64,000 nucleotides of DNA from positions 1,379,531-1,443,530 of the forward strand of contig NZ_JAAGNX010000001.1 of assembly GCF_010500615.1 (NCBI RefSeq). Direction: 5' to 3'. Positions 27,455 to 36,274 of this stretch are shown here, piece by piece. The first letter of the stretch is position 1; every line of letters starts with the position of its first letter. The DNA comes from Oceanipulchritudo coccoides. GTDB taxonomy: Bacteria > Verrucomicrobiota > Verrucomicrobiia > Opitutales > Oceanipulchritudinaceae. The position numbers and the translations under genes were made by a program. The notes below the pieces were generated by a model. That model searched no databases. It was given only the letters and a program-made list of their open reading frames with translations, and was not told the origin of the DNA.

Positions 27455-28501
27455 ATGAGAAAATCCAATTCAAAAAGGACGACCATCAAGGATGTGGCTG
27501 AAGCTGCGGGTGTGAGTACCGCGGCAGTTTCCCAAGCGCTGCGGCCCAAGGAAAACTCCAATATAAAGCTTCAGGAGACCAAGATCCAATTAATCCGGGA
27601 AACAGCAAAAAAACTCAATTACAGGCCACATACGGGCGCCCGCTCCATTCGCTCACAACGTTTTGGCTCAATTGGGTACTTTTCTTCCAAGTCACTTAAC
27701 CTTGTCTACACTCCATACGGATATCAGCACGGTGTACATGATGCCCTGGAAGAGAGTGATTTCCGGCTCACCCTCATTCGCGTCTCTGCAGGGGTGGACC
27801 AGGCAAGCGAGGAAATCCCCAAGGCCTTTAGTGAATTTCACCTCGATGGCCTGATCGTTGAAAGCTATAGTGAGTTGGCGTCGAAACTCCACGACCTGTA
27901 TGCCGACAGGGACTTTCCCTTTCTTTACCTGAATGATCGACACGAATTTGATTCAGTCTTTGTCGGGGAAATTGAAGCTTCAAAGGTTCTAACAAACCAT
28001 GTTATCTCAAAGGGTTATAGAAAAATCGCTTTTGCCCACCGTTACATCAAGGGGGAACCGGTAATTGAGAAAATGCACCACAGCGCCCTCGATCGGGAAA
28101 CTGGATACCGGCAGACCATGTCTGCAAATGGACTGAACCCGACAGTTGTTACGGTTGAATCACCTGCTGTGCTTGGAAGGGAAGTTAACCTGACTGATGA
28201 GCAGTGGGAACAGCTTAAAGAATTCGATGCGATTATCGCCTATGATGACGACTTTGCCAATTGTATTGCCCGCAAGTGCTATGATAAAGGCATTCGGATA
28301 CCAGACGATATTGGTCTCGCAGGGTTTAATGGTGATTATGCTTCCCTTTCCTCTTGGCGCGCCTTGACCACAATGCAGATTCCCGCTTACGAAATGGGTC
28401 TGACGCTCGGTCGAATGGCCGTCAACCGGATCAAGGGGGATGCTGGTAAGCTACCAAGCGTAAGATTTGTTCCCTCGCTGATCCAGGGGAATACCATCTG
28501 A
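27455..28501 (+). CDS. LacI-family transcriptional regulator
   Basis: DNA-binding regulator with an N-terminal helix-turn-helix (TIKDVAEAAGVSTAAVSQAL, about residues 10-29) and the hinge segment AKKLNYRPHTGARSIRSQ. A periplasmic-binding-protein-like sensor domain (about 70-348) ends with SVRFVPSLIQGNT. At 348 residues it is standard size. It lies inside the locus between the xylanase-sulfatase fusion and the beta-xylosidase, with 35- and 36-base gaps, so it likely controls this operon in response to a xylo-oligosaccharide or related sugar. ATTAA-N4-TTAAT palindromes at 17660-17673, 17703-17716 and 28518-28531 are its candidate operators. Whether it represses or activates cannot be seen. Confidence 0.93.
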   Translation: MRKSNSKRTTIKDVAEAAGVSTAAVSQALRPKENSNIKLQETKIQLIRETAKKLNYRPHTGARSIRSQRFGSIGYFSSKSLNLVYTPYGYQHGVHDALEESDFRLTLIRVSAGVDQASEEIPKAFSEFHLDGLIVESYSELASKLHDLYADRDFPFLYLNDRHEFDSVFVGEIEASKVLTNHVISKGYRKIAFAHRYIKGEPVIEKMHHSALDRETGYRQTMSANGLNPTVVTVESPAVLGREVNLTDEQWEQLKEFDAIIAYDDDFANCIARKCYDKGIRIPDDIGLAGFNGDYASLSSWRALTTMQIPAYEMGLTLGRMAVNRIKGDAGKLPSVRFVPSLIQGNTI

Positions 28502-28516
28502 TTTTTTTTACCAATT

Positions 28517-28532
28517 CATTAAAGGATTAATG
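28517..28532. promoter_or_regulatory. Palindrome overlapping the GH43 ribosome-binding site, candidate operator 3
   Basis: CATTAA-AGGA-TTAATG, with perfect 6-base arms, is six bases before the ATG of the GH43 gene and contains its AAAGGA Shine-Dalgarno-like sequence. The core ATTAA-N4-TTAAT matches the two palindromes upstream of the first gene of the locus. It may be an internal operator, or a purine-rich ribosome-binding site that is palindromic by chance. Confidence 0.4.
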
Positions 28533-28537
28533 TAGAT

Positions 28538-30151
28538 ATGATAGGGGCACAGAAAGGCACTGAAACAGGGACAATTCAAAATCCCATCCTGCGGGGATTT
28601 AATCCGGACCCATCGATTCTCAGGGTAGGAAAAGACTACTACATCGCGACTTCAACTTTCGAATGGTTTCCGGGAGTACAGATCCATCACTCCCGTGATC
28701 TGGCCAACTGGAGGCTGATAACCCGTCCTCTCACGCGCAGAAGCCAACTGGACATGTTGGGCAATCCTGATTCGGGCGGGGTTTGGGCTCCTTGTTTGAG
28801 CCATTGCGATGGAAAATTCCATTTGATTTATTCGAATGTGAGGAGATGGAAAGAAGATCCCTATAAGGTGGTCGACAATTTCCTGGTCACGGCACCGGCT
28901 ATTGATGGGCCCTGGTCAGAACCAATCTACCTGAATTCCACCGGGTTTGACCCCTCACTTTTTCATGATGAGGACGGCCGCAAGTGGTTGGTAAGCATGG
29001 AGTGGGATCACCGGAAGGGTCGGGATCGTTTCAGTGGCATTCTTTTGCAGGAATTTTCGCCCGCTGAGAAGAAGCTGATTGGCCCTGTCCAAAAAATCTT
29101 CAAGGGCACGGAAATTGGCCTCGTGGAAGGTCCGCATTTGTATCGACTCAATGGTTACTATTACCTTTTGACAGCTGAAGGAGGAACGCAGTACCAACAT
29201 GCTGTGAGCCTTTGTCGTTCGCGACAGATTGAAGGCCCCTACGAAATTCACCCGGAAAACCCATTATTGACTTCCTACGGAAAGCCGGAACTGAACCTCC
29301 AGAAAGCGGGGCACGGATCCCTTGTCGAAACTCCGGAAGGCGAGTGGTACCTGGCTCATTTGTGTGGTCGTCCAGTCGACGGGCGACATTGCATCCTGGG
29401 CCGGGAGACAGCCCTGCAAAAGTGCAACTGGAAGGATGATGGCTGGATTTATCTTGAGAGCGGCGGATCTTCTCCACAAGTGGAAGTGACGGGGCCTTTG
29501 AATCTGGATCATTCAGATGGGACTGAAGATGTTTGGGATGGCGAATTTTCTCCCAGCGCGCTTGATATCCATTTTCAATCCCTTCGCCAGCCTATCACCG
29601 AGGACTGGTGCAGCCTTACGGAGCGTCCCGGGTGGCTAAGGCTGAAGGGGTTTGAACCGACCACGAGCCAGTTTCGCCAAAGTCTGATCGCCCGGCGGGT
29701 ACAGGCCTTTACTATTGAGGCCTCCACCGAAGTTGACTTCAAGCCGGAAGGATTCAACCAAATGGCAGGGCTTATCGCCTATTATGATACAGAGAACCAC
29801 TATTACCTTCGATTAAGCCATGACGAAAAAGTCGGCCGCTCATTAAACATCATTCAGACTGTTGCCGGACCAAGTGGTGAAATTCTTTCCGAAGATGTGC
29901 CGGTTCCATCGGACGGATCTGTCCACCTAAGGGTTCGAATCGAGCAAACTGAACTCCAATTTTATTTTTCCCTCGACGGGGAAAGCTGGACACCCATTGG
30001 ACCGGTCCTTGAGAGCACAATCTTATCCGATGACTTTAATCACTTGGGCTTTACAGGAGCGTTTGTGGGTATGTGTGCCCAAGACTTTGTACGGTCAGGC
30101 AATCCAGCCGATTTCAAGTATTTCAAGTACCAAGAACTTTCACTGCCGTAA
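28538..30151 (+). CDS. Cytoplasmic GH43 beta-xylosidase / arabinofuranosidase
   Basis: Predicted to release xylose (or arabinose) from the ends of imported xylo-oligosaccharides. The 537-residue product has no signal peptide, so it acts in the cytoplasm. The five-blade propeller catalytic domain (about residues 15-320) opens NPILRGFNPDPSILRVGKDY. The three expected catalytic carboxylates are Asp24 (NPDPS), Asp138 (STGFDPSLF) and the general acid Glu197 (LVEGPHLY). A C-terminal beta-sandwich (about 340-530) as in GH43 subfamily 11 xylosidases includes NHYYLRLSHDEK. Length is typical of that group. It follows the LacI-type regulator by 36 bases and precedes the TonB-dependent receptor by 33 bases, consistent with uptake followed by intracellular hydrolysis. 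Confidence 0.93.
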   Translation: MIGAQKGTETGTIQNPILRGFNPDPSILRVGKDYYIATSTFEWFPGVQIHHSRDLANWRLITRPLTRRSQLDMLGNPDSGGVWAPCLSHCDGKFHLIYSNVRRWKEDPYKVVDNFLVTAPAIDGPWSEPIYLNSTGFDPSLFHDEDGRKWLVSMEWDHRKGRDRFSGILLQEFSPAEKKLIGPVQKIFKGTEIGLVEGPHLYRLNGYYYLLTAEGGTQYQHAVSLCRSRQIEGPYEIHPENPLLTSYGKPELNLQKAGHGSLVETPEGEWYLAHLCGRPVDGRHCILGRETALQKCNWKDDGWIYLESGGSSPQVEVTGPLNLDHSDGTEDVWDGEFSPSALDIHFQSLRQPITEDWCSLTERPGWLRLKGFEPTTSQFRQSLIARRVQAFTIEASTEVDFKPEGFNQMAGLIAYYDTENHYYLRLSHDEKVGRSLNIIQTVAGPSGEILSEDVPVPSDGSVHLRVRIEQTELQFYFSLDGESWTPIGPVLESTILSDDFNHLGFTGAFVGMCAQDFVRSGNPADFKYFKYQELSLP

Positions 30152-30184
30152 TTACCCAATTACCAAACTCCAATACTAAAACAT

Positions 30185-33151
30185 ATGAAAACCAAATACC
30201 TCATAACAGGATTGTTCGCTTCCTCTGCGTTTGTTCTTTTCGGTCAGGACGAAAAAGCAGAAGCCGATGATGTTTTTAATTTATCTCCATTCGTCGTCGA
30301 TGCCTCAAAGGATACCGGTTACCTCGCTTCACAAACGCTGGCTGGCACACGCCTTGCCACCGACCTGAAGGATGCCCCGTCACCCGTCACTGTCCTTACG
30401 ATGGAATTCCTGGAGGATATTGATGCCACCGATATAAACGACGCCTTGTCCTTTGTTCCTGCCGTGGATGATGATCCGCGGCCTTACAACTCCCTGAACA
30501 ACAATCCGGTTTCATCACGGATCAGGGGGTTCCAGCAGACAAATACAAACGTGAACTTTTTCCCCACGCGGACCACGACGGACCGCTATAATATTGATCG
30601 CATTGAGATTAATCGCGGCCCCAACGCGATTCTCTTCGGAATCGGCAATCCTGGCGGCACCTATGTCGCGACAACGAAAAACGCTGAGTTGAGGAAGAAT
30701 TTTGGGTGGGTGGAAAACCGGGTGGATACCCTCGACAGCTGGCGCTTTGCCGGGGATTGGAATCAGGTTGTCATCGAAGACCGTCTGGCAATCCGTATTG
30801 CCGGAATGACAGAAGACAGAAAGGGCTTTATCGAACCCATGTCCGACCGGGACAAGCGGTTCTACATCGCCCTTAACGCCAAGATAGCTGATACCAAAAA
30901 TTATGACCTGAGCGTTCGCTATCAGTTTGAAGATGTTTCTCAGGTCACGACTACACGGGCATGGAATTTGCCATGGGACAACATCACAGCCTGGCAGGAT
31001 GCGGGTTCGCCAACATATGATTCCCCAGACCAGGTTCCTGCCGCATTAAGATGGCCTGCCGGGATGACCCGAATTCCCAATGCTTTCACGATAGCGCCCG
31101 TAATTAGCGGCTCTGAAGTGAATGTTCCCACTTTCACATATGGTAACAGGCCCGCCAGCATGCAATCTCGCTCCGACAACAATCAGCGCTATCGAATCGG
31201 CACTCCCTTAAGCAGAGCAACCATCCCCGGCACGGATATACCTATTCCGACTGATTTATCCTATCAAGGTGCCGCTTGGGGATATACGCTGGACTCTGAT
31301 TCCCATGCTGTCTTTGTCGAGCAGACCTTCTTCGATAAACTCTTCACGGAAATTGCCTGGTATCAACAAAGTGTCGACCGTGACTGGAACCGAAGCAACG
31401 GTGGGCAAGACCTGTATGTCGATGTCTTGGAGTTTCTACCCAATGGGGACTCCAATCCAAATGTCGGCAAGGTCTTTACACAGGGAACCCCGCGGGTCCA
31501 GCAACAGTATCGTGAGATTGAAGTCGGAAGACTGACTGTCGGATATGAATTGGATCTTCGCGATACGGCTGACTGGTTGGGTCGCCATCGCTTTGGTGTT
31601 CTTTTGGAAAGTTCGCGTGACCTTCTGGGGCTCAATGACCTTCTTGAAGTCAATCTTCTGACTGACCGTCCTGGGGCATTTCAAAGTGATTTGACCAATT
31701 TCGGCAATCGCACCGTCCGCAGGAGTTATCTTTTCACCGGGTATGGCAATGTCTGGCAGGGGATGGCGAATCCAGGCAGGGATGCCTATTCCTCAATCAG
31801 CGGTCTTGTTGATCCTTCCAGCGTGCAGAGTGAAGCGGGGGATCGGTTTGCAACTGAACTCGCCAATTTCCGGGTGAGCCGTGGGGAGACGGAAACCGAC
31901 TCATGGGTCTTCTCCATGCAGAGCTTCTTCCCAGCGCCTGGATTTGGTAACATCAGGGAACGCCTTGTCCCATTCTGGGGTCTTCGGAAAGACGACCAAG
32001 TATCGACCCAGTTGATACAATCAGAAATGAATGCCTCTAAAGTCCGTGGTGTTTTTCCGGACTGGAGGACACTACCATATGAGAGAGCATCAACATTCGA
32101 TGACACAACTTTGACATGGGGTGTCGTTTATCGGATCACACCTTTCATTGATTTATTCTACAATGAATCAGAGGTCCTGTCTCCAGGAAGCAGCCGACAG
32201 GATGTATTTGGTGAAACGATATCCTCGTCAACGGGCGAGGGTTGGGATGCCGGCGTTCGCTTTGAACTCCTTGATGGCAAATTAGTTGGAAGCTTTTCAG
32301 TCTTTGAATCCACCCAATTGAATATTCCCTTGTTCAATATTATTGGTGGGAATGTTGGAGCCCAGTTTCCTGATCCCACAAACAACCTTCTGGACGCACT
32401 CATTGAAGTCCAGGAAGGGACCGATCAACCCGCTGGATTTCCTGACTTGAATTACGGAGCCGCACAGGTGGAAATAGCTGACCCGATCGATACCTTTGAT
32501 AACGAGGCGGAAGGAATGGATTGGGAAATCACATATAATCCCAAGCCAAACTGGCGTATTTCCTTCCGGGGACAAAAAATGGAGAACAAGGAATCGAACG
32601 TTCTGAACAGAAGCTTCCGGCATTTCCAGGAATTTCTTCTCCCGATTGAGGCTGCCTTCATTTCAACTGGTTTGGATGATTGGGACATTCCTGACTACGA
32701 CCGGACAATTTCGGAGTTCTTCGCTGATACAAGGCAGGAAATTGCCAATGACAAGTTCTCAAGGGAAGGAACGCTGGCAATCCGTTCGAGCAAATGGCGC
32801 TACACACTGGTGACCAATTACAGTTTCCGAAAAGGGCCATTGAAGGGGATTTCCATTGGTGGAAATTTGCGTTACTCAAGCAAGAAGGCCATCCAGGCTA
32901 TCATTGACCCCCAGACCGGCTTTACCGGAGCTTACGTTTATGATGACCCCAACTATATCCTTGGAATGAATCTCGGATATTGGAAAAAGTTTTCCAATGG
33001 AGTCATCATGAATATCCGCCTGAACATTAGCAATGTCCTCGATAACGATGATTTCTCAGTGCAGTCGGCCAATTCGATAACAGGAGAAATCTATGCTCTA
33101 CGACCCGTTGAAGGCCGTGAAGCTTCCCTGACCACCTCCTTCAGGTTTTAA
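30185..33151 (+). CDS. TonB-dependent outer-membrane receptor
   Basis: Predicted to import glycan fragments across the outer membrane using TonB energy. The 988-residue product has a signal peptide ending near LFGQ. A short N-terminal segment DDVFNLSPFVVDASKD follows, likely containing the TonB box and typical of Opitutales receptors. The plug domain has AGTRLATDLKDAPSPVTVLT, SSRIRGFQQTNTNV and IDRIEINRGPNAILFGIGNP, and then comes the long beta-barrel. The last residues TTSFRF end in an aromatic, as needed for barrel assembly. No SusD partner is adjacent, as is usual outside Bacteroidota. It lies between the GH43 gene and a sulfatase in the same direction, so xylo-oligosaccharides, perhaps sulfated, are the inferred cargo. 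Confidence 0.94.
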   Translation: MKTKYLITGLFASSAFVLFGQDEKAEADDVFNLSPFVVDASKDTGYLASQTLAGTRLATDLKDAPSPVTVLTMEFLEDIDATDINDALSFVPAVDDDPRPYNSLNNNPVSSRIRGFQQTNTNVNFFPTRTTTDRYNIDRIEINRGPNAILFGIGNPGGTYVATTKNAELRKNFGWVENRVDTLDSWRFAGDWNQVVIEDRLAIRIAGMTEDRKGFIEPMSDRDKRFYIALNAKIADTKNYDLSVRYQFEDVSQVTTTRAWNLPWDNITAWQDAGSPTYDSPDQVPAALRWPAGMTRIPNAFTIAPVISGSEVNVPTFTYGNRPASMQSRSDNNQRYRIGTPLSRATIPGTDIPIPTDLSYQGAAWGYTLDSDSHAVFVEQTFFDKLFTEIAWYQQSVDRDWNRSNGGQDLYVDVLEFLPNGDSNPNVGKVFTQGTPRVQQQYREIEVGRLTVGYELDLRDTADWLGRHRFGVLLESSRDLLGLNDLLEVNLLTDRPGAFQSDLTNFGNRTVRRSYLFTGYGNVWQGMANPGRDAYSSISGLVDPSSVQSEAGDRFATELANFRVSRGETETDSWVFSMQSFFPAPGFGNIRERLVPFWGLRKDDQVSTQLIQSEMNASKVRGVFPDWRTLPYERASTFDDTTLTWGVVYRITPFIDLFYNESEVLSPGSSRQDVFGETISSSTGEGWDAGVRFELLDGKLVGSFSVFESTQLNIPLFNIIGGNVGAQFPDPTNNLLDALIEVQEGTDQPAGFPDLNYGAAQVEIADPIDTFDNEAEGMDWEITYNPKPNWRISFRGQKMENKESNVLNRSFRHFQEFLLPIEAAFISTGLDDWDIPDYDRTISEFFADTRQEIANDKFSREGTLAIRSSKWRYTLVTNYSFRKGPLKGISIGGNLRYSSKKAIQAIIDPQTGFTGAYVYDDPNYILGMNLGYWKKFSNGVIMNIRLNISNVLDNDDFSVQSANSITGEIYALRPVEGREASLTTSFRF

Positions 33152-33239
33152 TCGGACAATCAAACATGAAGCTAAACTCCCGGATTCCATTACATTCGAT
33201 GGGTCCGGCCGGTTATGAACCTGTCCGCGACTGTTTCGT

Positions 33240-34862
33240 ATGAAAATCAGCACGTCAGCATTGGTCTTTGTTTTCATTCTATTCCTGTCCACACAAGTGG
33301 CGGCGGGGAAGAAGGGAGGGGATGTTCCAAATGTCATTTTTATCATCTGCGATGACCTGAATGATTCCGTTGAGGGATTTGGCGGGCACCCACAGGCAAT
33401 CACGCCAAACATGGACCGTTTGGCTAGAAAAGGGGTGAAGTTCGTTAACGCCCAGTGTAATGTTCCGATCTGCGGGCCTTCAAGGGCCAGTCTCTGGAGT
33501 GGTCTTTATCCACACACGACAGGAAATTTTGGCTACAAGCAGCAACAGAACCCATGGCGGAAAAACCCCGTCATGAAGGAGACTGTCACGCTGTTTGAGC
33601 ACCTCACTAACGAGGGATACAAAGTCTTCGCGAGTGGTAAAATTCATCACAACGGCCACGAGGACTGGGATATTTTCAAGGACCTTGATGGGAATACCGG
33701 CTTTAAGGTTGAGCCCAGCATGGGGCCCTATCCAGCGGGTGATAAACATGAGTATCCCGGCCGGGGGAACACCCATCCCGACATGCCTTCGGGAATGAAA
33801 GGGGTGGGGTGGGACTCTGGTTTCGGAGCCATCCGGGATATATCCGCTGAATACGGTGGTACCGGTTACTGGAAATATAAATTCAGTTGGGAAGACGAGT
33901 ACCGGTACGAAGGTCCGGATGACCGGGATTTAATGCCCGATGAACGCTGTGCGGATTATGCCATCGAGCTCTTGCAGCAAAAGCACGACAAACCGTTCAT
34001 GCTGGCAATCGGATTTAACCGGCCGCATTCCCCGAGGCATGTTCCAGAAAACTACTTTGATCTGTACCCATTGGATGAGCTTCAATTGACCCCGATGCTT
34101 AAGGATGATTTGGAGGATTGTGCCCCGACATTCAGCACGAAGAAGGATATTGGAACGGAGGGCTACGGTTTTGAAAAATTCAGCCATGTCATTAACAATG
34201 GGGGTCTGGAAAACCTGAAAGCATGGACACAGGCATACCTGGCCTGCGTCACTTTTGTTGATGACCAATTGGGTCGCGTGCTCGACGCATTGGACGAGAG
34301 TGCGTATGCGGATAACACCATCGTCATATTCACAAGCGACCACGGATACCACATGGGAGAGAAATCGCATTTGTTCAAAAACTCTGTTTGGGAAGAGAGT
34401 ACCCGTGTTCCGATGGTAATTGCTGGTCCCGATATTGCTGTTGATGCCGTTTGCACAGCGCCGGTATCTTTGATAGACCTTTATCCGACACTGGTTGATT
34501 ATGGGCAGTTGGATCAGGAACCGAACGCAAGGAAGAATGGAAAGTCTCTCGATGGATTCACCATGAGGGGGTTGCTGGAAAATCCCTCTGCAAATAAATG
34601 GGAGGGTCCACCGATAGCCATAACCGCATTGTCCTCAAATAAGCCACTTGAGATCAACGAACCGGGGGCGCCGGAGGACCAGCACTATTCGATCCGCAGC
34701 GAGCGCTATCGCTATGTCCTGACAAGGAACGGTGAAGAGGAACTGTACGATCATCTGACTGACCCCAACGAATGGTACAACCTCGCTAGCCGCCCGCAAT
34801 ACGCGCCAGTGGTTCAAACCCTTCGCAAGGAATTTTTTCAAGTAATCAATACCACCCGCTAA
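33240..34862 (+). CDS. Secreted S1-family sulfatase (iduronate-2-sulfatase-like)
   Basis: Hydrolyses sulfate esters on a sugar, inferred to be part of a sulfated xylan-type glycan. The 540-residue product has a signal peptide (LVFVFILFLSTQVAAG). Metal-ligand Asp residues lie in IFIICDDLNDSVEGFGGHP, and the formylglycine site CGPSRASLWSG has Cys78. The distal metal site is in FTSDHGYHMGEKSHL, followed by WEESTRVPM. Cys78 needs conversion to formylglycine, but no maturase gene is seen in the window. It precedes the sugar symporter by 12 bases and is clearly part of the same operon. Which sugar position it desulfates cannot be told from sequence. Confidence 0.93.
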   Translation: MKISTSALVFVFILFLSTQVAAGKKGGDVPNVIFIICDDLNDSVEGFGGHPQAITPNMDRLARKGVKFVNAQCNVPICGPSRASLWSGLYPHTTGNFGYKQQQNPWRKNPVMKETVTLFEHLTNEGYKVFASGKIHHNGHEDWDIFKDLDGNTGFKVEPSMGPYPAGDKHEYPGRGNTHPDMPSGMKGVGWDSGFGAIRDISAEYGGTGYWKYKFSWEDEYRYEGPDDRDLMPDERCADYAIELLQQKHDKPFMLAIGFNRPHSPRHVPENYFDLYPLDELQLTPMLKDDLEDCAPTFSTKKDIGTEGYGFEKFSHVINNGGLENLKAWTQAYLACVTFVDDQLGRVLDALDESAYADNTIVIFTSDHGYHMGEKSHLFKNSVWEESTRVPMVIAGPDIAVDAVCTAPVSLIDLYPTLVDYGQLDQEPNARKNGKSLDGFTMRGLLENPSANKWEGPPIAITALSSNKPLEINEPGAPEDQHYSIRSERYRYVLTRNGEEELYDHLTDPNEWYNLASRPQYAPVVQTLRKEFFQVINTTR

Positions 34863-34874
34863 CCAGAAACTTAC

Positions 34875-36233
34875 ATGAGCACTTCACTACCTCCACTTTC
34901 AAAATCCCGCATCTTTGGATACTCACTCGGGGACTTGGGGATCAACCTCAATTTCCAGATGATCGGTTTCTATCTGGCTTATTTCTACACCGATGTCTTT
35001 GGAATCTCTCCCGGGCATGTAGCGGGGCTTTTCCTGGTGGCGCGAATATGGGATGCGGTTAATGACCCGATCATGGGGTATATCGCTGACCATACCAAAT
35101 CCCGGTGGGGACGGTTTCGCCCGTACCTGCTTTTCATGGCCATTCCGTTGAATCTAATGTTGGTCGCCTGTTTCTTTACGCCAGAGATTTCCGTGGAGGC
35201 AAAAGTGGTCTATGCTTATGTTACTTATCTCCTTCATGGAATGGTCTTCACGGCGCTTGGGCTGCCATACTCCTCGATCGCCGCGGTAATGACACAAGAC
35301 CAGCAGGAGCGGTCCGTCATTGCCTCCTTTCGGATGTTTTTTGCGGTGATCATCGGCATGAGTATCATCGCGGTCGGGGTCCGCCCCATGGTTGCCGCTT
35401 TTTCAAGCGAACAAACCGGCTTCTCTTTGGTGTCCATTATCTTTGCCATTGCCTCGACCCTCCTGATTTGGCTCGCATTCCGATTCTCCCAAGAGCGGGT
35501 TGAAGTGCCAAAAGAACGCTATCACCTCAAGGACATCATCACCATTATCCGGAAGAACGACGCCTTGCTCATTTTAGGCCTGGCCATGATCCTGAACACC
35601 GGTGTCTGGGTCATTGGAAATGCAGTAGCTCTGTACTTTTTCAAATACATACTAGGTGATGCCGGCCTTCAGCCGATCTTTTTCTTCGTCATGATTCCCT
35701 TCAACCTGCTGGGAGTTATCCTTGCCCCGATGCTCACCAAATGGATCGGGAAACGACAGGCGTTTATTTTGGGAAGCTTCGTCGTAGCCGTCTTCGCCCT
35801 TGGTCGTTACTTTGTTCCGGATTCAATGATTTGGTTGCTGTTTGTCGTATCGGCATTGGGGACTGTCGGGCAAATGGCCTGTTCGGTCACCCAGTGGGGG
35901 ATGGTCCCGGACACGGTGGAGTATGGTCACTGGAAAACGGGTTTCCGCTCCGAGGGAATACCCATCGCCTTCTTCTCTTTTTCGCAAAAAGTTGGTATGG
36001 CTTTGGCAGGTGCTTTCGCGGCCTATGTTCTTTCCCTGACCGGATACGTTGCCAATACCGAACTAACGGCGCAGGCGGCGGAAGGCATCCGTTGGCTATT
36101 CAATATATTTCCTGGACTGTGTTCAGTTTTGTGCCTCTTGAGCTTGCTTTTTTATAAGCTGACTGGTGAGCGATACGAACAAATCCTGATCGATCTCCAG
36201 AACAACCGGTTCCATCCAAGTGTCGGAAAGTGA
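34875..36233 (+). CDS. GPH-family sugar:cation symporter
   Basis: Inner-membrane transporter (MelB/XynP type) of 452 residues with about 12 membrane helices. The family signature is seen in VARIWDAVNDPIMGYIADH followed by TKSRWGRFRPYLLF, and a second in WGMVPDTVEYGHWKTGFRSEG. XynP-like members carry xylosides, which fits the neighbouring xylosidase and xylanases. It starts 12 bases after the preceding sulfatase and is followed 41 bases later by the sulfatase-xylanase-sulfatase gene. It is inferred to bring xylo-oligosaccharides from the periplasm to the cytoplasm for the GH43 enzyme. Confidence 0.92.
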   Translation: MSTSLPPLSKSRIFGYSLGDLGINLNFQMIGFYLAYFYTDVFGISPGHVAGLFLVARIWDAVNDPIMGYIADHTKSRWGRFRPYLLFMAIPLNLMLVACFFTPEISVEAKVVYAYVTYLLHGMVFTALGLPYSSIAAVMTQDQQERSVIASFRMFFAVIIGMSIIAVGVRPMVAAFSSEQTGFSLVSIIFAIASTLLIWLAFRFSQERVEVPKERYHLKDIITIIRKNDALLILGLAMILNTGVWVIGNAVALYFFKYILGDAGLQPIFFFVMIPFNLLGVILAPMLTKWIGKRQAFILGSFVVAVFALGRYFVPDSMIWLLFVVSALGTVGQMACSVTQWGMVPDTVEYGHWKTGFRSEGIPIAFFSFSQKVGMALAGAFAAYVLSLTGYVANTELTAQAAEGIRWLFNIFPGLCSVLCLLSLLFYKLTGERYEQILIDLQNNRFHPSVGK

Positions 36234-36274
36234 ACAACCGGACCGAATTTGAATCTATATAACTAGCAGGATTT

